Source of the DNA: Nitrobacter vulgaris
GTDB taxonomy: Bacteria > Pseudomonadota > Alphaproteobacteria > Rhizobiales > Xanthobacteraceae
Direction of reading: 5' to 3'
Length of the DNA stretch: 64,000 bases
Assembly (NCBI RefSeq): GCF_031453995.1
Contig: NZ_JAVDPZ010000019.1
Location: 1 to 64,000 of the forward strand
Shown here: piece by piece, positions 35,047 to 44,337 of the stretch
Position numbering within the stretch: the stretch's first letter is position 1
Layout: each line of letters begins with the position of its first letter
Translations under genes and position numbers: made by a program
Notes under the pieces: model-generated
The model's database searches: none
Told to the model about the DNA's origin: nothing
Seen by the model: only the letters and a program-made list of their open reading frames with translations

Positions 35047-37569
35047 ATGGGATCTGCAACCGCGAGTCGTTCCGGAGTCAACTCGTCCAGTCCGATCGCT
35101 CTCACGAACGTTCGCACCGGACTCGGTGCGGGTGCGATCGCCGCAGCCTTAATCGAGAATTTGCACTGCCTTCTTGGAAAACTGCCACGATACGCGACAC
35201 GGAACGACTGGTACATGTGCCTCGCTTACACCGTTCGCGATCGCATGATGGAGCGCTACGTAGCAACGTTAGAATCCATTACCGAAACGAATCCGGACGC
35301 CAAGGTCGTTGCATATCTTTCTGCGGAATTTCTGACCGGGCCGCATCTTGGAAACAGCCTCGTCAATCTTGGTATTTGGCGAGCAGTAGAGGATGCGCTG
35401 TCGCGAGTGGGGCAGGGCGATTTATCGAGCCTTTTGGATCAAGAGGAGGAACCCGGGTTAGGAAATGGGGGTCTTGGCCGATTGGCCGCGTGTTACATGG
35501 ACTCGCTCGCGACGCTCAACGTTCCTGCGATCGGCTATGGCATTCGCTACGAGTTCGGGATCTTCGATCAAGCGATCCGTGACGGCTGGCAGATCGAACT
35601 GACGGACAAGTGGCTACGCTTTGGTAATCCCTGGGAGATCATTCGCTCCGAGATCGCGTTCGATGTGAAGCTTGGCGGGCGCACGGAGCGCTATCGCGAC
35701 GAGGTCGGATCCTGGCGCGTACGCTGGATTCCTGAGAAAGTGGTCAAGGGCGTCGCCTACGACACGCCGGTCCCAGGCTATCGTGCGCCCACCACAAATC
35801 TGCTGCGCTTATGGAAAGCCGAAGCTACGGAATCTTTTGATTTTGAAGCATTCAACGTCGGCGACTATTACCGGGCGGTTGACGAGAAGATTGCATCGGA
35901 AACCATCACCAAGATTCTATATCCGAATGACGAGCCCGAATCCGGGAAGCAGCTGCGGCTGGCGCAGCAGTTCTTCTTTGTGTCTTGTTCGCTCCAGGAC
36001 ATGATCCGATTGCTCATCTTGCGCGGCAAGCCGCTCCACGAGTTCCACTTATACTGGGCCGCGCAGTTGAATGATACGCATCCCTCTATCGCCGTCGCCG
36101 AGTTGATGCGGCTCCTTGTGGACGAACACGCGATGGAATGGGATCAGGCCTGGGCGATCACCCAGCAGACCTGCGGCTACACGAACCACACGCTTCTTTC
36201 CGAAGCGCTTGAGCGATGGCCGCTACCGTTGTTTGCCCGACTGCTGCCGCGCCATTTGGAGATCATTTACGAGATCAATCGTCGTTTCCTGGACGATATT
36301 CGGCTGCGTTATCCGAGCGATGATCAGCTCCTCCGGCGGCTCTCGCTGATCGACGAGACGGGAGGAAAGTATATACGCATGGCGCATCTCGCCAGCGTAG
36401 GCAGCCACGCGATCAACGGTGTCGCGGCCCTCCATACCGAACTTCTGAAGCAGACGGTGCTGAGCGACTTCTACAGAGTGGCGCCGGAAAAATTTTTCAA
36501 TGTGACTAATGGTGTGACGCCGCGCCGCTGGATCGCTCTGAGCAACCCGAACCTGAGCGCTCTGATCACCCGGAAGATTGGTGACCGATGGTTAGCAGAT
36601 TTGGAGAAGGAGCTCGAACACCTCGAGCCGTTAGCTGTAGACGCCGACTTCCAGAAAGATTGGCAAGCCGTTAAGGCCGATAACAAACGTGTGCTGGCGG
36701 CTCTCATCAAGGAACGAACCGGCGTCATCGTTGATCCGCGCTCGCTCTTCGACATTCAGGTCAAGCGGCTGCACGAGTACAAGCGTCAGCACCTGAACGT
36801 TTTGTACCTGATCACTCTTTTCAACAGACTAAGGCGTGCTACCAGCGCCGCGGAAATTCCCCGAACGGTCATCTTTGGCGGCAAGGCTGCTCCCGGATAC
36901 CGCATGGCCAAGCTCATCATCAAGCTGATTAACTCAGTCGCGACAGCCATCGATCAGGACCCGGTCGTCTCTCAGGTTCTCAAGGTGGTGTTCCTGCCGG
37001 ACTTCAACGTCAAAAACAGTCACCGCGTATACCCCGCCGCGGATCTGTCGGAGCAGATCTCCACGGCAGGCAAGGAGGCGTCTGGCACAGGCAATATGAA
37101 ATTCGCCATGAACGGGGCATTGACAATTGGCACCCTGGACGGCGCCAACGTCGAGATCCGCGACGCCGTGGGTCCCGAGAATTTCTTCCTGTTCGGTCTG
37201 ACGGCCGCAGAGGTCGAGCGATTGAAGGCTGGGGGCTACGCGCCGCGCGAATTCTACGAGTCAAATCCGGAGCTGCGCGAAGCGATCGATCTCATCAGTT
37301 CGGGGTTCTTTTCGAACGGTGATCGCGCACTCTTCCAGCCCCTCGTCGAATCGCTGATCACCCGCGACGACTACATGCTGCTAGCCGACTATCAGGCCTA
37401 CGTGGAATGCCAACAAAGCGTCAGTCGAGCGTACTCCGATCAGAGCGCATGGACGCGCATGTCCATTCTGAACTGCGCGCGAGTCGGTCGCTTCTCATCC
37501 GACCGCTCGATCCGGGAGTACTGCCGCGACATCTGGAACGTTAGGCCAATTGTTCCTGACGAGAGATGA
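35047..37569 (+). CDS. glgP: Glycogen/alpha-glucan phosphorylase (GT35)
   Basis: 840 residues from ATG 35047, which has GGAGGA seven bases upstream; the frame extends back into the GH65 remnant, giving a 1274-codon open frame, but that ribosome site favours independent translation. Motifs: YLSAEFLTGPHLGNSL, EPGLGNGGLGRLAACYMDSL, QLNDTHPSIAVAELMR and the pyridoxal-phosphate lysine in EASGTGNMKFAMNGALTIGT. Releases glucose 1-phosphate from glycogen. Stop overlaps the glgX start (ATGA). Confidence 0.9.
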   Translation: MGSATASRSGVNSSSPIALTNVRTGLGAGAIAAALIENLHCLLGKLPRYATRNDWYMCLAYTVRDRMMERYVATLESITETNPDAKVVAYLSAEFLTGPHLGNSLVNLGIWRAVEDALSRVGQGDLSSLLDQEEEPGLGNGGLGRLAACYMDSLATLNVPAIGYGIRYEFGIFDQAIRDGWQIELTDKWLRFGNPWEIIRSEIAFDVKLGGRTERYRDEVGSWRVRWIPEKVVKGVAYDTPVPGYRAPTTNLLRLWKAEATESFDFEAFNVGDYYRAVDEKIASETITKILYPNDEPESGKQLRLAQQFFFVSCSLQDMIRLLILRGKPLHEFHLYWAAQLNDTHPSIAVAELMRLLVDEHAMEWDQAWAITQQTCGYTNHTLLSEALERWPLPLFARLLPRHLEIIYEINRRFLDDIRLRYPSDDQLLRRLSLIDETGGKYIRMAHLASVGSHAINGVAALHTELLKQTVLSDFYRVAPEKFFNVTNGVTPRRWIALSNPNLSALITRKIGDRWLADLEKELEHLEPLAVDADFQKDWQAVKADNKRVLAALIKERTGVIVDPRSLFDIQVKRLHEYKRQHLNVLYLITLFNRLRRATSAAEIPRTVIFGGKAAPGYRMAKLIIKLINSVATAIDQDPVVSQVLKVVFLPDFNVKNSHRVYPAADLSEQISTAGKEASGTGNMKFAMNGALTIGTLDGANVEIRDAVGPENFFLFGLTAAEVERLKAGGYAPREFYESNPELREAIDLISSGFFSNGDRALFQPLVESLITRDDYMLLADYQAYVECQQSVSRAYSDQSAWTRMSILNCARVGRFSSDRSIREYCRDIWNVRPIVPDER

Positions 37570-37790
37570 GCAGGATGCGGACGATGAGCGCCGGTGATGT
37601 CACATCGGGTACGAGCGCTCCTCTCGGTGCGACGGTTCTTCCGGGCGGCGTTAATTTCAGCATATTCTCGAAGCATGCTGTCATGCTCGAGTTGCTTCTG
37701 TTTGATAGTGAGAATGCCGCCCAGCCGTCACGGATTATCCCCCTCGACGCCATTAAACATCGCACGCACCTCGCTCGCTTCGCCCGATGA
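37566..37790 (+). pseudogene. glgX: N-terminal fragment of glycogen debranching enzyme
   Basis: 74 codons. After a short leader it reads GTSAPLGATVLPGGVNFSIF, then SKHAVMLELLLFDSE, the start of the isoamylase-type N-terminal domain of GlgX, and breaks off at DAIKHRT. The full enzyme has about 690 residues. ATGA-coupled to glgP, so glgP-glgX was one operon; the deletion joins it to unrelated sequence. Confidence 0.7.
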
Positions 37791-37956
37791 TATATCCCCT
37801 TGGGAGAGCGCACCTGTCGTAAGGCCGGCGACGTATCTGGCGCAGCCACGGTCCATGGTCCTTCTGGCGCGGGCGCTCGAAGGAAGTGTTTCAGAAGTGG
37901 AATGATGTCAATGACGATTTGGCTATCGCTGGGACGCTCTGCGAGACCGGAGCCTG
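37791..37956. other. Junction of deletions between glgX and the next remnant
   Basis: Plus and minus frames both hold short plausible pieces; nothing assignable. Confidence 0.3.
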
Positions 37957-38162
37957 TTAACGCGCGTGGCAACCTGCCGCGCGGAACTGTTCGATGACCC
38001 GGCTCACAAGGTCTTTGCTGGCGGGCGGGGTGTTGTGCAGCTTGTAGTCGAGCCCCGTCGTAAATTACGAACGTCGATGGAACTGAGCCAATCGCCAGGC
38101 TGAAAATCGTTCCAGCAATTTCCGGCCTTGGCTTCCTTTTTCCGGGCTGCACCTGCCTTCAT
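37957..38162 (-). pseudogene. Probable pyruvate-formate-lyase-type gene start, frameshifted
   Basis: ATG 38162 has a good site (GGGAG, seven bases upstream) and reads NCWNDFQPGDWLSSIDVR, like the N-terminus of formate C-acetyltransferase (a Trp-x-x-Phe...Trp...VDVRDFIQ pattern). The frame then breaks; another frame continues GLDYKLHNTPPASKDLVSRV to a stop at 37957 and is not recognised. Preceded by a FixK box 90 bases upstream, ideal spacing for anaerobic activation. Assignment to PFL is tentative. Confidence 0.45.
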
Positions 38163-38251
38163 GGTGAATCTCCCACAGGCCCTCGACAGATAAGGTAGCT
38201 GCCATGGTGACAATTCCGCGGGAACCGTGACAAGCGCCAGCACCTCCAGCC

Positions 38252-38265
38252 TTGATTCAAATCAA
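38252..38265. promoter_or_regulatory. FixK/FNR-type box upstream of the leftward remnant
   Basis: TTGATTCAAATCAA, a perfect TTGAT-N4-ATCAA palindrome. It lies 90 bases before the ATG at 38162 and behind the ackA remnant, so it most likely served the leftward gene. Confidence 0.75.
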
Positions 38266-38323
38266 CGACGATCAGGTCTTTCTTGCGCTTCAAGGAAAGC
38301 GTTGGTGTCGCGGAGTTCTGGTA

Positions 38324-38757
38324 TCACGACACATTGTTATGTCTGGCATTCGGCGATGGCCTCTCCATCAACAGTGACAGGGTGTGCTGGGCGATCATCG
38401 CCGTGAATCCCATCGTGCTCTCGATGCTGCGTCCACCCTTTAACGCGCACATCGAGGCTCCACTACCGAGATGGACAACGATTGCCCGCCCGTTGGCGAT
38501 CTCGGGCGCGACGTGCGGCAAAGTCTTCGCGATATACTCATATGAGAGACCGTGAAATCCGTAACGCCGCACACCCTCGGCATAGACGCGGTCAGCCAAG
38601 GTTCGTTGTCGGAACCGCTCGCCCGCAGGCGAGGACGACTGCTAATGCCATCGATCTGGCCCTTGATCTGGCGTTGCAGATCTCCCTCTCCCTCGACCGA
38701 AAAGATCTGGAACTTGACGCTTGAGGAGCCTGCATTGACGACGAGGATAGTATCCAT
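38324..38757 (-). pseudogene. ackA: Acetate kinase with large internal deletions
   Basis: Starts correctly at ATG 38757 (MDTILVVNAGSSSVKFQIFS), then jumps at about 38600 to the middle of the protein in another frame (GVRRYGFHGLSYEYIAKTL, VVHLGSGASMCALKGGRSI, STMGFTA) and then to the C-terminal motif MIAQHTLSLL. Only about 145 of 400 codons remain. Acetate kinase makes ATP from acetyl phosphate, the product of Xfp, so its loss breaks the local pathway unless a second copy exists elsewhere. Confidence 0.75.
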
Positions 38758-39094
38758 AGCGATCACGCGGAAACTGTTGGAGCCCGTTGATGCCTTGCAT
38801 TCGCGTAGAGAGCCGCGACCGCGCAGGAGGCCATCCGAGCGCGCGCCGAGTCTGCACGAGACGTCAAGAATCTGTCTCGATCCATCTGACCGTAACGGAT
38901 TGATTTCGGGCGACGCCTCGGCTCTCCACTTTTGAAGTCAGCTAGGTCCGGAGCGTTCGGCCTCGATTTCTTGAAAATGATTTGCTTGCGCTTTGGAGGA
39001 AAGCTTCAGCGCGCAGCGGTCATCTCGAAGCATTAGCTCCGATTTGTCTAGATGAAATGCATGGTTTCGGCGGACAGCAGAGAGCGCAGTAGGG
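38758..39094. other. No gene seen
   Basis: Separates the metabolic block from tex; no convincing frame, no strong hairpin noted. Confidence 0.3.
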
Positions 39095-41428
39095 TTATTT
39101 AGTCTTACCGTTTCCGCTCTTCTCGTTAGCGCGCCTCAGAGCTTCAGCAAGCGCTCCGCCGCCGGATTGCTGATGCGGCTTGCTCGGTGTCGACGTCATC
39201 CGCCGGCTTTTGTCTTTTGGGGTGCCTTGCGCTGGCCGCTCGCTCATGCCGCCGGGCTCATCATCGAGGCGGAGAGTCAATGCGATCCGTTTACGGGCGA
39301 CATCTACCTCCAGCACCTTCACCCTGACGACGTCACCTGATTTGACGACATCGCGCGGGTCTTTGATGAAAGACTTCGACATCGCCGAAATGTGTATCAG
39401 CCCATCTTGATGGACGCCGATGTCGACGAAGGCGCCGAAGGCGGCCACGTTGGTTACGGCGCCTTCGAGGATCATGCCCGGTTTGACATCCTTGAGCGTC
39501 TCGATTCCCTCTTTGAAGACCGCGGCCTTAAACGCCGGCCGAGGATCGCGGCCGGGTTTTTCGAGCTCGCGGAGGATGTCGACCACGGTCGGCAGACCGA
39601 AGGTGTCATCAACGAAACTCTGCGGCTTGATCTGGCGGAGGATATCCGTGTTTCCGATGAGCGCCTTGATGTTGCTTTTGGTGGCAGCAAGAATCTTGCG
39701 TACGACGGGGTAGGCCTCCGGGTGGACTCCCGAGGCATCGAGCGGATCATCGCCACCAGTGATCCGCAGGAAGCCGGCGCATTGTTCGAACGCTTTCGGC
39801 CCCAGTCGAGGCACCTGCTTTAGCCCTTTACGTGCCTTGAACGGCCCGTTGTTATCACGGTATTGGACAATGGCTTGCGCCAACCCTGCGCCGATTCCTG
39901 ATACGCGTGCGAGGAGCGGTGCAGACGCCGTGTTGGCATCGACTCCGACCGCGTTAACACAATCCTCGACCACCGCATCAAGGGAGCGAGCCAGTTTACT
40001 CTCGCCAAGATCATGCTGATATTGGCCCACGCCGATCGCCTTCGGATCGATCTTGACCAGCTCGGCCAATGGATCCTGTAGCCGCCGCGCAATCGATACC
40101 GCCCCGCGTAGCGTGACGTCGAGGTCGGGCAATTCCTCTGACGCAAAAGCCGACGCTGAATAAACCGATGCGCCGGCTTCCGACACCACGATCTTCGACA
40201 TCTTCATATCGGGTAGGGATTTTACCAGATCCGTAGCGAGCCTGTCGGTCTCGCGCGACGCCGTACCGTTGCCGATCGCGATCAAGTCAACGCCATGTTG
40301 AACGGCGAGCTTGCCGAGCGTGGCGAGTGCCGCATCCCATTGCCGCTGAGGCTCGTGCGGATAGACCGCCGTGGTGGCCACCACCTTGCCCGTCACATCG
40401 ACAATAGCGACCTTGACTCCGGAGCGGAATCCGGGGTCGAGCCCCATGGTAACGCGTGCGCCCGCTGGCGCCGCGAGCAACAGGTCGCGTAAATTCGACG
40501 CGAACACACGTACCGCCTCGTGTTCGGCTGTGTTCCAAAGCCGCATCCGCAAATCGATATTGAGATGAACCTGAATCTTGGTCCGCCAGGCCCAGCGCAC
40601 CGTTTCTATTAGCCATTGGTCGCCGGGCCGTCCACGATCGGAAATCGCGAAACGCTGCATGATCTTCAATTCGTAGGTACTGACCGCAGCTGGCGTAGCC
40701 GTAGCTGGTTCGGGCAATATCTGAAGGTCGAGAATATCCTCCTTCTCACCGCGAAACATTGCAAGGATGCGATGTGACGGCAGCTTGGTGAGCGGCTCGC
40801 TGAATTCGAAATAGTCCTTGAATTTTCCGCCCTCGGTCTTCTTGCCGCTCCGCACGGCGGATGACATCAGGCCGTTCGACCACATCCTTTCCCGCAATAC
40901 GCCAATCAAGTCGGCATCTTCCGCGAAACGTTCCACCAAAATGGCGCGGGCGCCGTCCAGCGCAGCCGCGACATCGGCGATCGAGTTGTCGACGTTTACG
41001 AACGGCTCTGCTACCGTCTTCGGATCATTCTGCGGTTCCGCCAACAGCAATTGAGCCAGCGGCTCCAGTCCGCGCTCTCTGGCGATCTCAGCCTTGGTGC
41101 GGCGCTTCGGCTTGAACGGAAGGTAAATGTCTTCCAGACGCCCCTTGCTATCGGCAGCGAGAATTGCTGCTTCCAATATGGCGTCGAGCTTTCCCTGTTC
41201 GCGAACCGAATTGAGAATCGCGGCACGACGGTCTTCGAGTTCACGCAGATAATTCAAACGCTCTTCGAGTGCCCGCAATTGAGCATCATCCAGGGAACCC
41301 GTGATTTCCTTCCGGTAACGAGCAATGAAAGGAACGGTTGCGCCCCCATCGAGCAACGCAACCGTCGCTTCAACTTGCTGCTCGTGAACGCCGAGCTCGT
41401 CCGCGATCCGTCGATTGATGTTTGCCAC
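39095..41428 (-). CDS. tex: Transcription accessory protein Tex
   Basis: 777 residues from GTG 41428, full length. N-terminal helical domain, YqgF-like domain (VTMGLDPGFRSGVKVAIVD), tandem helix-hairpin-helix (LLARVSGIGAGLAQAIVQYR) and a C-terminal S1 RNA-binding domain (GMILEGAVTNVAAFGAFVDI). Tex is a conserved cytoplasmic RNA-binding protein linked to transcription. Intact housekeeping-type gene between accessory stretches. Confidence 0.95.
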   Translation of the reverse strand: MANINRRIADELGVHEQQVEATVALLDGGATVPFIARYRKEITGSLDDAQLRALEERLNYLRELEDRRAAILNSVREQGKLDAILEAAILAADSKGRLEDIYLPFKPKRRTKAEIARERGLEPLAQLLLAEPQNDPKTVAEPFVNVDNSIADVAAALDGARAILVERFAEDADLIGVLRERMWSNGLMSSAVRSGKKTEGGKFKDYFEFSEPLTKLPSHRILAMFRGEKEDILDLQILPEPATATPAAVSTYELKIMQRFAISDRGRPGDQWLIETVRWAWRTKIQVHLNIDLRMRLWNTAEHEAVRVFASNLRDLLLAAPAGARVTMGLDPGFRSGVKVAIVDVTGKVVATTAVYPHEPQRQWDAALATLGKLAVQHGVDLIAIGNGTASRETDRLATDLVKSLPDMKMSKIVVSEAGASVYSASAFASEELPDLDVTLRGAVSIARRLQDPLAELVKIDPKAIGVGQYQHDLGESKLARSLDAVVEDCVNAVGVDANTASAPLLARVSGIGAGLAQAIVQYRDNNGPFKARKGLKQVPRLGPKAFEQCAGFLRITGGDDPLDASGVHPEAYPVVRKILAATKSNIKALIGNTDILRQIKPQSFVDDTFGLPTVVDILRELEKPGRDPRPAFKAAVFKEGIETLKDVKPGMILEGAVTNVAAFGAFVDIGVHQDGLIHISAMSKSFIKDPRDVVKSGDVVRVKVLEVDVARKRIALTLRLDDEPGGMSERPAQGTPKDKSRRMTSTPSKPHQQSGGGALAEALRRANEKSGNGKTK

Positions 41429-41619
41429 GCGCCATCATCCTGAACCATCGCGACGAATAAAAATGTCTCGCCGCGAAATGACGCTTATGAACTACCGTCG
41501 ACTGACTGATCAACCTCTTGGAACAAACAAATTAGTCTGGGGACGAACTTCGATCGCAATGATGGGCGTGGCCACAATTTCAGTGCGAATCCGATACGTC
41601 GAAATCCTAGCGAAGCGCA

Positions 41620-41874
41620 TTAGTCGTCGTCACAAACCTCCATCTTCTTCATGCCGGCCTCCGCTTCTGACCGGGTTTTGAAGACGCCGAGGCCGACGAT
41701 AGTCGACGGGGTTGTCGGGATGTTCGTGGTGGTCGCTGGCCTCTTGTCCACGATGGTGCACTTCTTCGTCGCGGCATCGCGGATGACGTAGTATTCCTCG
41801 TGATGGACCACCGTCTCGGCGAACGCCGGCGCGGCCGCAAACGCAATAAGCGCGCTCAGCGCGAGTCTCTTCAT
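41620..41874 (-). CDS. Small secreted protein, YYV-RD-CxVVD family (copy 3)
   Basis: 84 residues from ATG 41874: signal peptide MKRLALSALIAFAAAPAFAE, core EEYYVIRDAATKKCTIVDKR, a Thr/Pro insert, then GVFKTRSEAEAGMKKMEVC and an acidic end. Closest to the 18991 copy although 22 kb away. Longer ORF to 42078 is spurious. Confidence 0.7.
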   Translation of the reverse strand: MKRLALSALIAFAAAPAFAETVVHHEEYYVIRDAATKKCTIVDKRPATTTNIPTTPSTIVGLGVFKTRSEAEAGMKKMEVCDDD

Positions 41875-42551
41875 AGGAGCCGTTCTCCGTTTAAACAAGG
41901 CAGAACGCGTACCTCGTTGAGTCCGGCTAGTAAACCTCGAAATCCTGTGTCTGCGGCCCTTGCGTGCTTTCGCTGCGGGAGGCGGAGCACCAATACGACT
42001 GAGTCCCGAAGCCGAGCATCGGCCACGCGATGGCGCACGGCATGAGGAGGTCGAAGTACCGCGTCGTGAGGCGCACATCCTCGTCGTGGTCTATGAGGTC
42101 GCCGCGCAGCGGCCCCGGATAAGCCGACTAGGCTATGAAGGATACCGACTTGCACGGCGCACGGAATCGTTGCTCGGATTGAAATGGACGGGCGGCAAAC
42201 CCTCCGGCTCACTTTGAGACTAACACGCCCAGCCAAGACGGAGCGCCTTCCAAAGGACAAATAACGGGCATGGCCAGAAACGTCACCAGCGCAGAAACGG
42301 CAGTCGCCGCAGCGATCATTGATCCTTTCAACATAACATCTCTCCGATCGAGAGGCTTACTATCGTGTCCCGTCTTTGACAAACCGACATGCGGGTATTT
42401 CTAAATCGACGCGCCGCCGTTTATCTCCTCGCAGAATGTCTCTAGCAGCCTTGTAACGAGAGGAGGCGACTATCACGCGCCCGTGTGCGGCCTTCCGGGA
42501 ACGGTCACGGCCCGGTGAGGTTGCTATCCCGAACAGGCATGGAGCGCAGCC
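41875..42551. other. Gap with a possible gene remnant
   Basis: On the minus strand about 41934-42105 reads DHDEDVRLTTRYFDLLMPC then LGFGTQSYWCSASRSE to a stop, without a start codon. May be a decayed small gene. Nothing else seen. Confidence 0.3.
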
Positions 42552-42743
42552 ATGGCATTCCCCAATAACGACGAGCCTCCCAGGGCAACAAGCGATGCGA
42601 AGCGCACCAAAGCCACCCGCTGGGCTATCGCGGGGGTGGTCATCCTGGTGCTGTTTGGCCTCCTGCTGATCTCCCCCGGCCACAACACGCACGATAAGTC
42701 CGCCGAGAATCCGCCGCACCCCGCAACGCAAGCACAGCCCTAG
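42552..42743 (+). CDS. 63-residue single-span membrane protein
   Basis: Polar basic start, one membrane helix (ATRWAIAGVVILVLFGLLLI) and a His/Pro-rich tail. GGAG 11 bases upstream. Resembles the 19573 protein in plan; both precede strong hairpins. Confidence 0.55.
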   Translation: MAFPNNDEPPRATSDAKRTKATRWAIAGVVILVLFGLLLISPGHNTHDKSAENPPHPATQAQP

Positions 42744-42768
42744 GGATGAGCTGCGCCCCAAACGAAAT

Positions 42769-42794
42769 CCGCCAGCCCGTTAAGGAGCTGGCGG
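42769..42794. terminator. Hairpin after the 42552 gene
   Basis: Arms CCGCCAGC (42769-42776) and GCTGGCGG (42787-42794). Confidence 0.5.
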
Positions 42795-42851
42795 CGTGCA
42801 CGACTAGGGTCGAGGGCCTTCGGGGGATGGCGGGGTCCCTAGCGCGCAATC

Positions 42852-43054
42852 CTACGGCCAGATGTCGCTGCGGCCCGGCTTGGCGTACTTGATGTTCGCG
42901 TCGCCATGTTCGCGTCGCCGCTCTTCGCGATCTTTTCGTCCAGCTCCTTTCACTTCTCCTCGGTGAGCTGCTCCTTGGTCTTGCCCGTCTTCTTCTTCGC
43001 ATCGGCGTCGAGCGTTCCGCCCGAAATGCTGCCTACTCCCGTTGCGTCTGACAT
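42852..43054 (-). pseudogene. Small gene with nonsense codon and 14-bp tandem duplication
   Basis: ATG 43054 opens MSDATGVGSISGGTLDADAK and QLTEEK; a TGA at 42950-42952 stands where Trp (TGG) would fit, followed by KELDEKIAKSGDAN. Then ATGTTCGCGTCGCC is present twice in tandem (42892-42905 and 42906-42919); removing one copy restores IKYAKPGRSDIWP with stop at 42852. Two independent lesions in a 62-residue gene. Confidence 0.6.
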
Positions 43055-43189
43055 ACGCATTCTCCGATTTGCTATCGTTGCTTTTGAACCCCTGGTTGCA
43101 AATTTATGGGTCACAAGGCTGTGACCAGGTTGCATCCGACGCACTCAAGAAGGGCATGATCAGAGAGTTTAATTCTGGCTCTGCGACCC

Positions 43190-43324
43190 TCACCTAGGGC
43201 TCGTGTGAGTAACGCTGGATCTGGACTGCACTTGGCTGGTCCACTTCGCTACCATCATGGCAAACGTGACGATCGCCCAAGCAGTGAACCCGAACAGGGC
43301 CGTAGCGATCAACTTCCTTCGCAT
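43190..43324 (-). CDS. 44-residue single-span membrane protein
   Basis: ATG 43324: MRRKLIATALFGFTAWAIVT, FAMMVAKW, then a Ser-rich polar tail. One membrane helix with positive N-terminus. AAGAGAAA lies upstream. Function unknown. Confidence 0.5.
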   Translation of the reverse strand: MRRKLIATALFGFTAWAIVTFAMMVAKWTSQVQSRSSVTHTSPR

Positions 43325-43542
43325 CGGGCGTTTCTCTTGATGCCGGTAACGTCTTCGGATCGTCAGAACCTAGCTCGGATTGTACCGCGAGAAAAGGGAC
43401 GCGAAGCTACCGCTTCGCCTTCAGCCTCGCTTCGGAGACGAGGGTGGCTCGACGGGCGCACGAGCCAGCCGCTCCGCCCTTAGACGCTCGCGATTTTGAC
43501 ATGCCAGTACCCGACGTGCCTTGGGGTCCAAGCTAGAAGCAT
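43325..43542. other. No gene seen
   Basis: Contains a small hairpin GCGAAGC / GCTTCGC near 43400. Confidence 0.3.
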
Positions 43543-43987
43543 CTAGCTGTCCCGCTGTACCAACTCGACAGTGATGCCCTCGGGACCCTCAAAGAGCCGC
43601 AGCTTTCGGTTGACGTAGTTCATCTCGTCGCTGAGCACCGTCACGCTACTAGCCACGAGGTGTGCAGTGGTTGCCTCAAGGTCGTCGACGCGGAAGGCGA
43701 GATGATTGAAGCCTCGTCGTCGCAGGTTCGTTGGGTGCGCACCCGGATCGGCCCCTGGGGTGGGTTCAAACTGAAGAAGCTGAATCTCGAATTTGAGGAT
43801 CGGCTCCTTCGAGAGCGGGGGTGATGTGCTGCGCCTTCATGTCCGGCATGCCCATGTAGCGGGCAGGGAGTCCGCCGTCGATTATCGCGACGTGATCCTT
43901 TCTGAAGCCAAGAAGAGCGAAGAAGTCGATCGCCGGGCCAGCGTCTGCTACCGCAATCGCAATATGATCCGGATTGAGTATCATCAT
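43543..43987 (-). pseudogene. VOC/glyoxalase-family protein, frameshifted
   Basis: N-terminal module from ATG 43987: ILNPDHIAIAVADAGPAIDF with the first metal-ligand His, then ARYMGMPDMKAQHITPALEG. Near 43800 one base is missing; the other frame continues KFEIQLLQFEPTPGADPG, RGFNHLAFRVDDLEATTAHL and EGPEGITVELVQ to a stop at 43543. Both betaalpha-betabetabeta modules are recognisable. Would be about 147 residues. Confidence 0.7.
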
Positions 43988-44337
43988 CACTCCGCGTCAC
44001 TAGCGCCGCACATCTCCGCGCGCGAACCACTGGCATCCGGCTCACCGCTTTTGCGAGACTATCAGCTCGCCCCACCACACGGTAGGCAAGGCTGGCTCAA
44101 TGTTTCACTGCGCCGGTTCGTGCGCGAGGTCGCGGGCCGAGACCGGAAGTCGCCATCGGACCACGACCTGCGATCTACCCGCGCAGGAACGAGAAAACAG
44201 TGCTAACGTTATTGGTGCGGCCGGGAGATGTGTGACTGCACGTCGAGTGTTCGTCCTGGGCGGATCGTACTGGGCCATTGACGCAGTCAAAGCCGGCCTG
44301 ATGCAAGTGCGAAACGCTCAACCCGAAGGAGTGTGCA
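43988..44337. other. No gene seen
   Basis: Upstream region of the glycine-rich gene; no convincing frame. Confidence 0.3.

Noticed and set aside
33745..37569. A genuine bifunctional GH65-glycogen phosphorylase enzyme
   Set aside because: The GH65 part lacks its N- and C-terminal domains in this frame, and glgP has a ribosome site at its expected start.
37541..38152. 203-residue minus-strand frame
   Set aside because: Covers the glgX remnant and the deletion junction in the wrong frame, with Arg/Pro-rich composition.
43164..43183. AGAGTTTAATTCTGGCTCTG resembles the start of 16S rRNA (17 of 20 positions)
   Set aside because: No further 16S sequence follows; likely chance or a very short relic.
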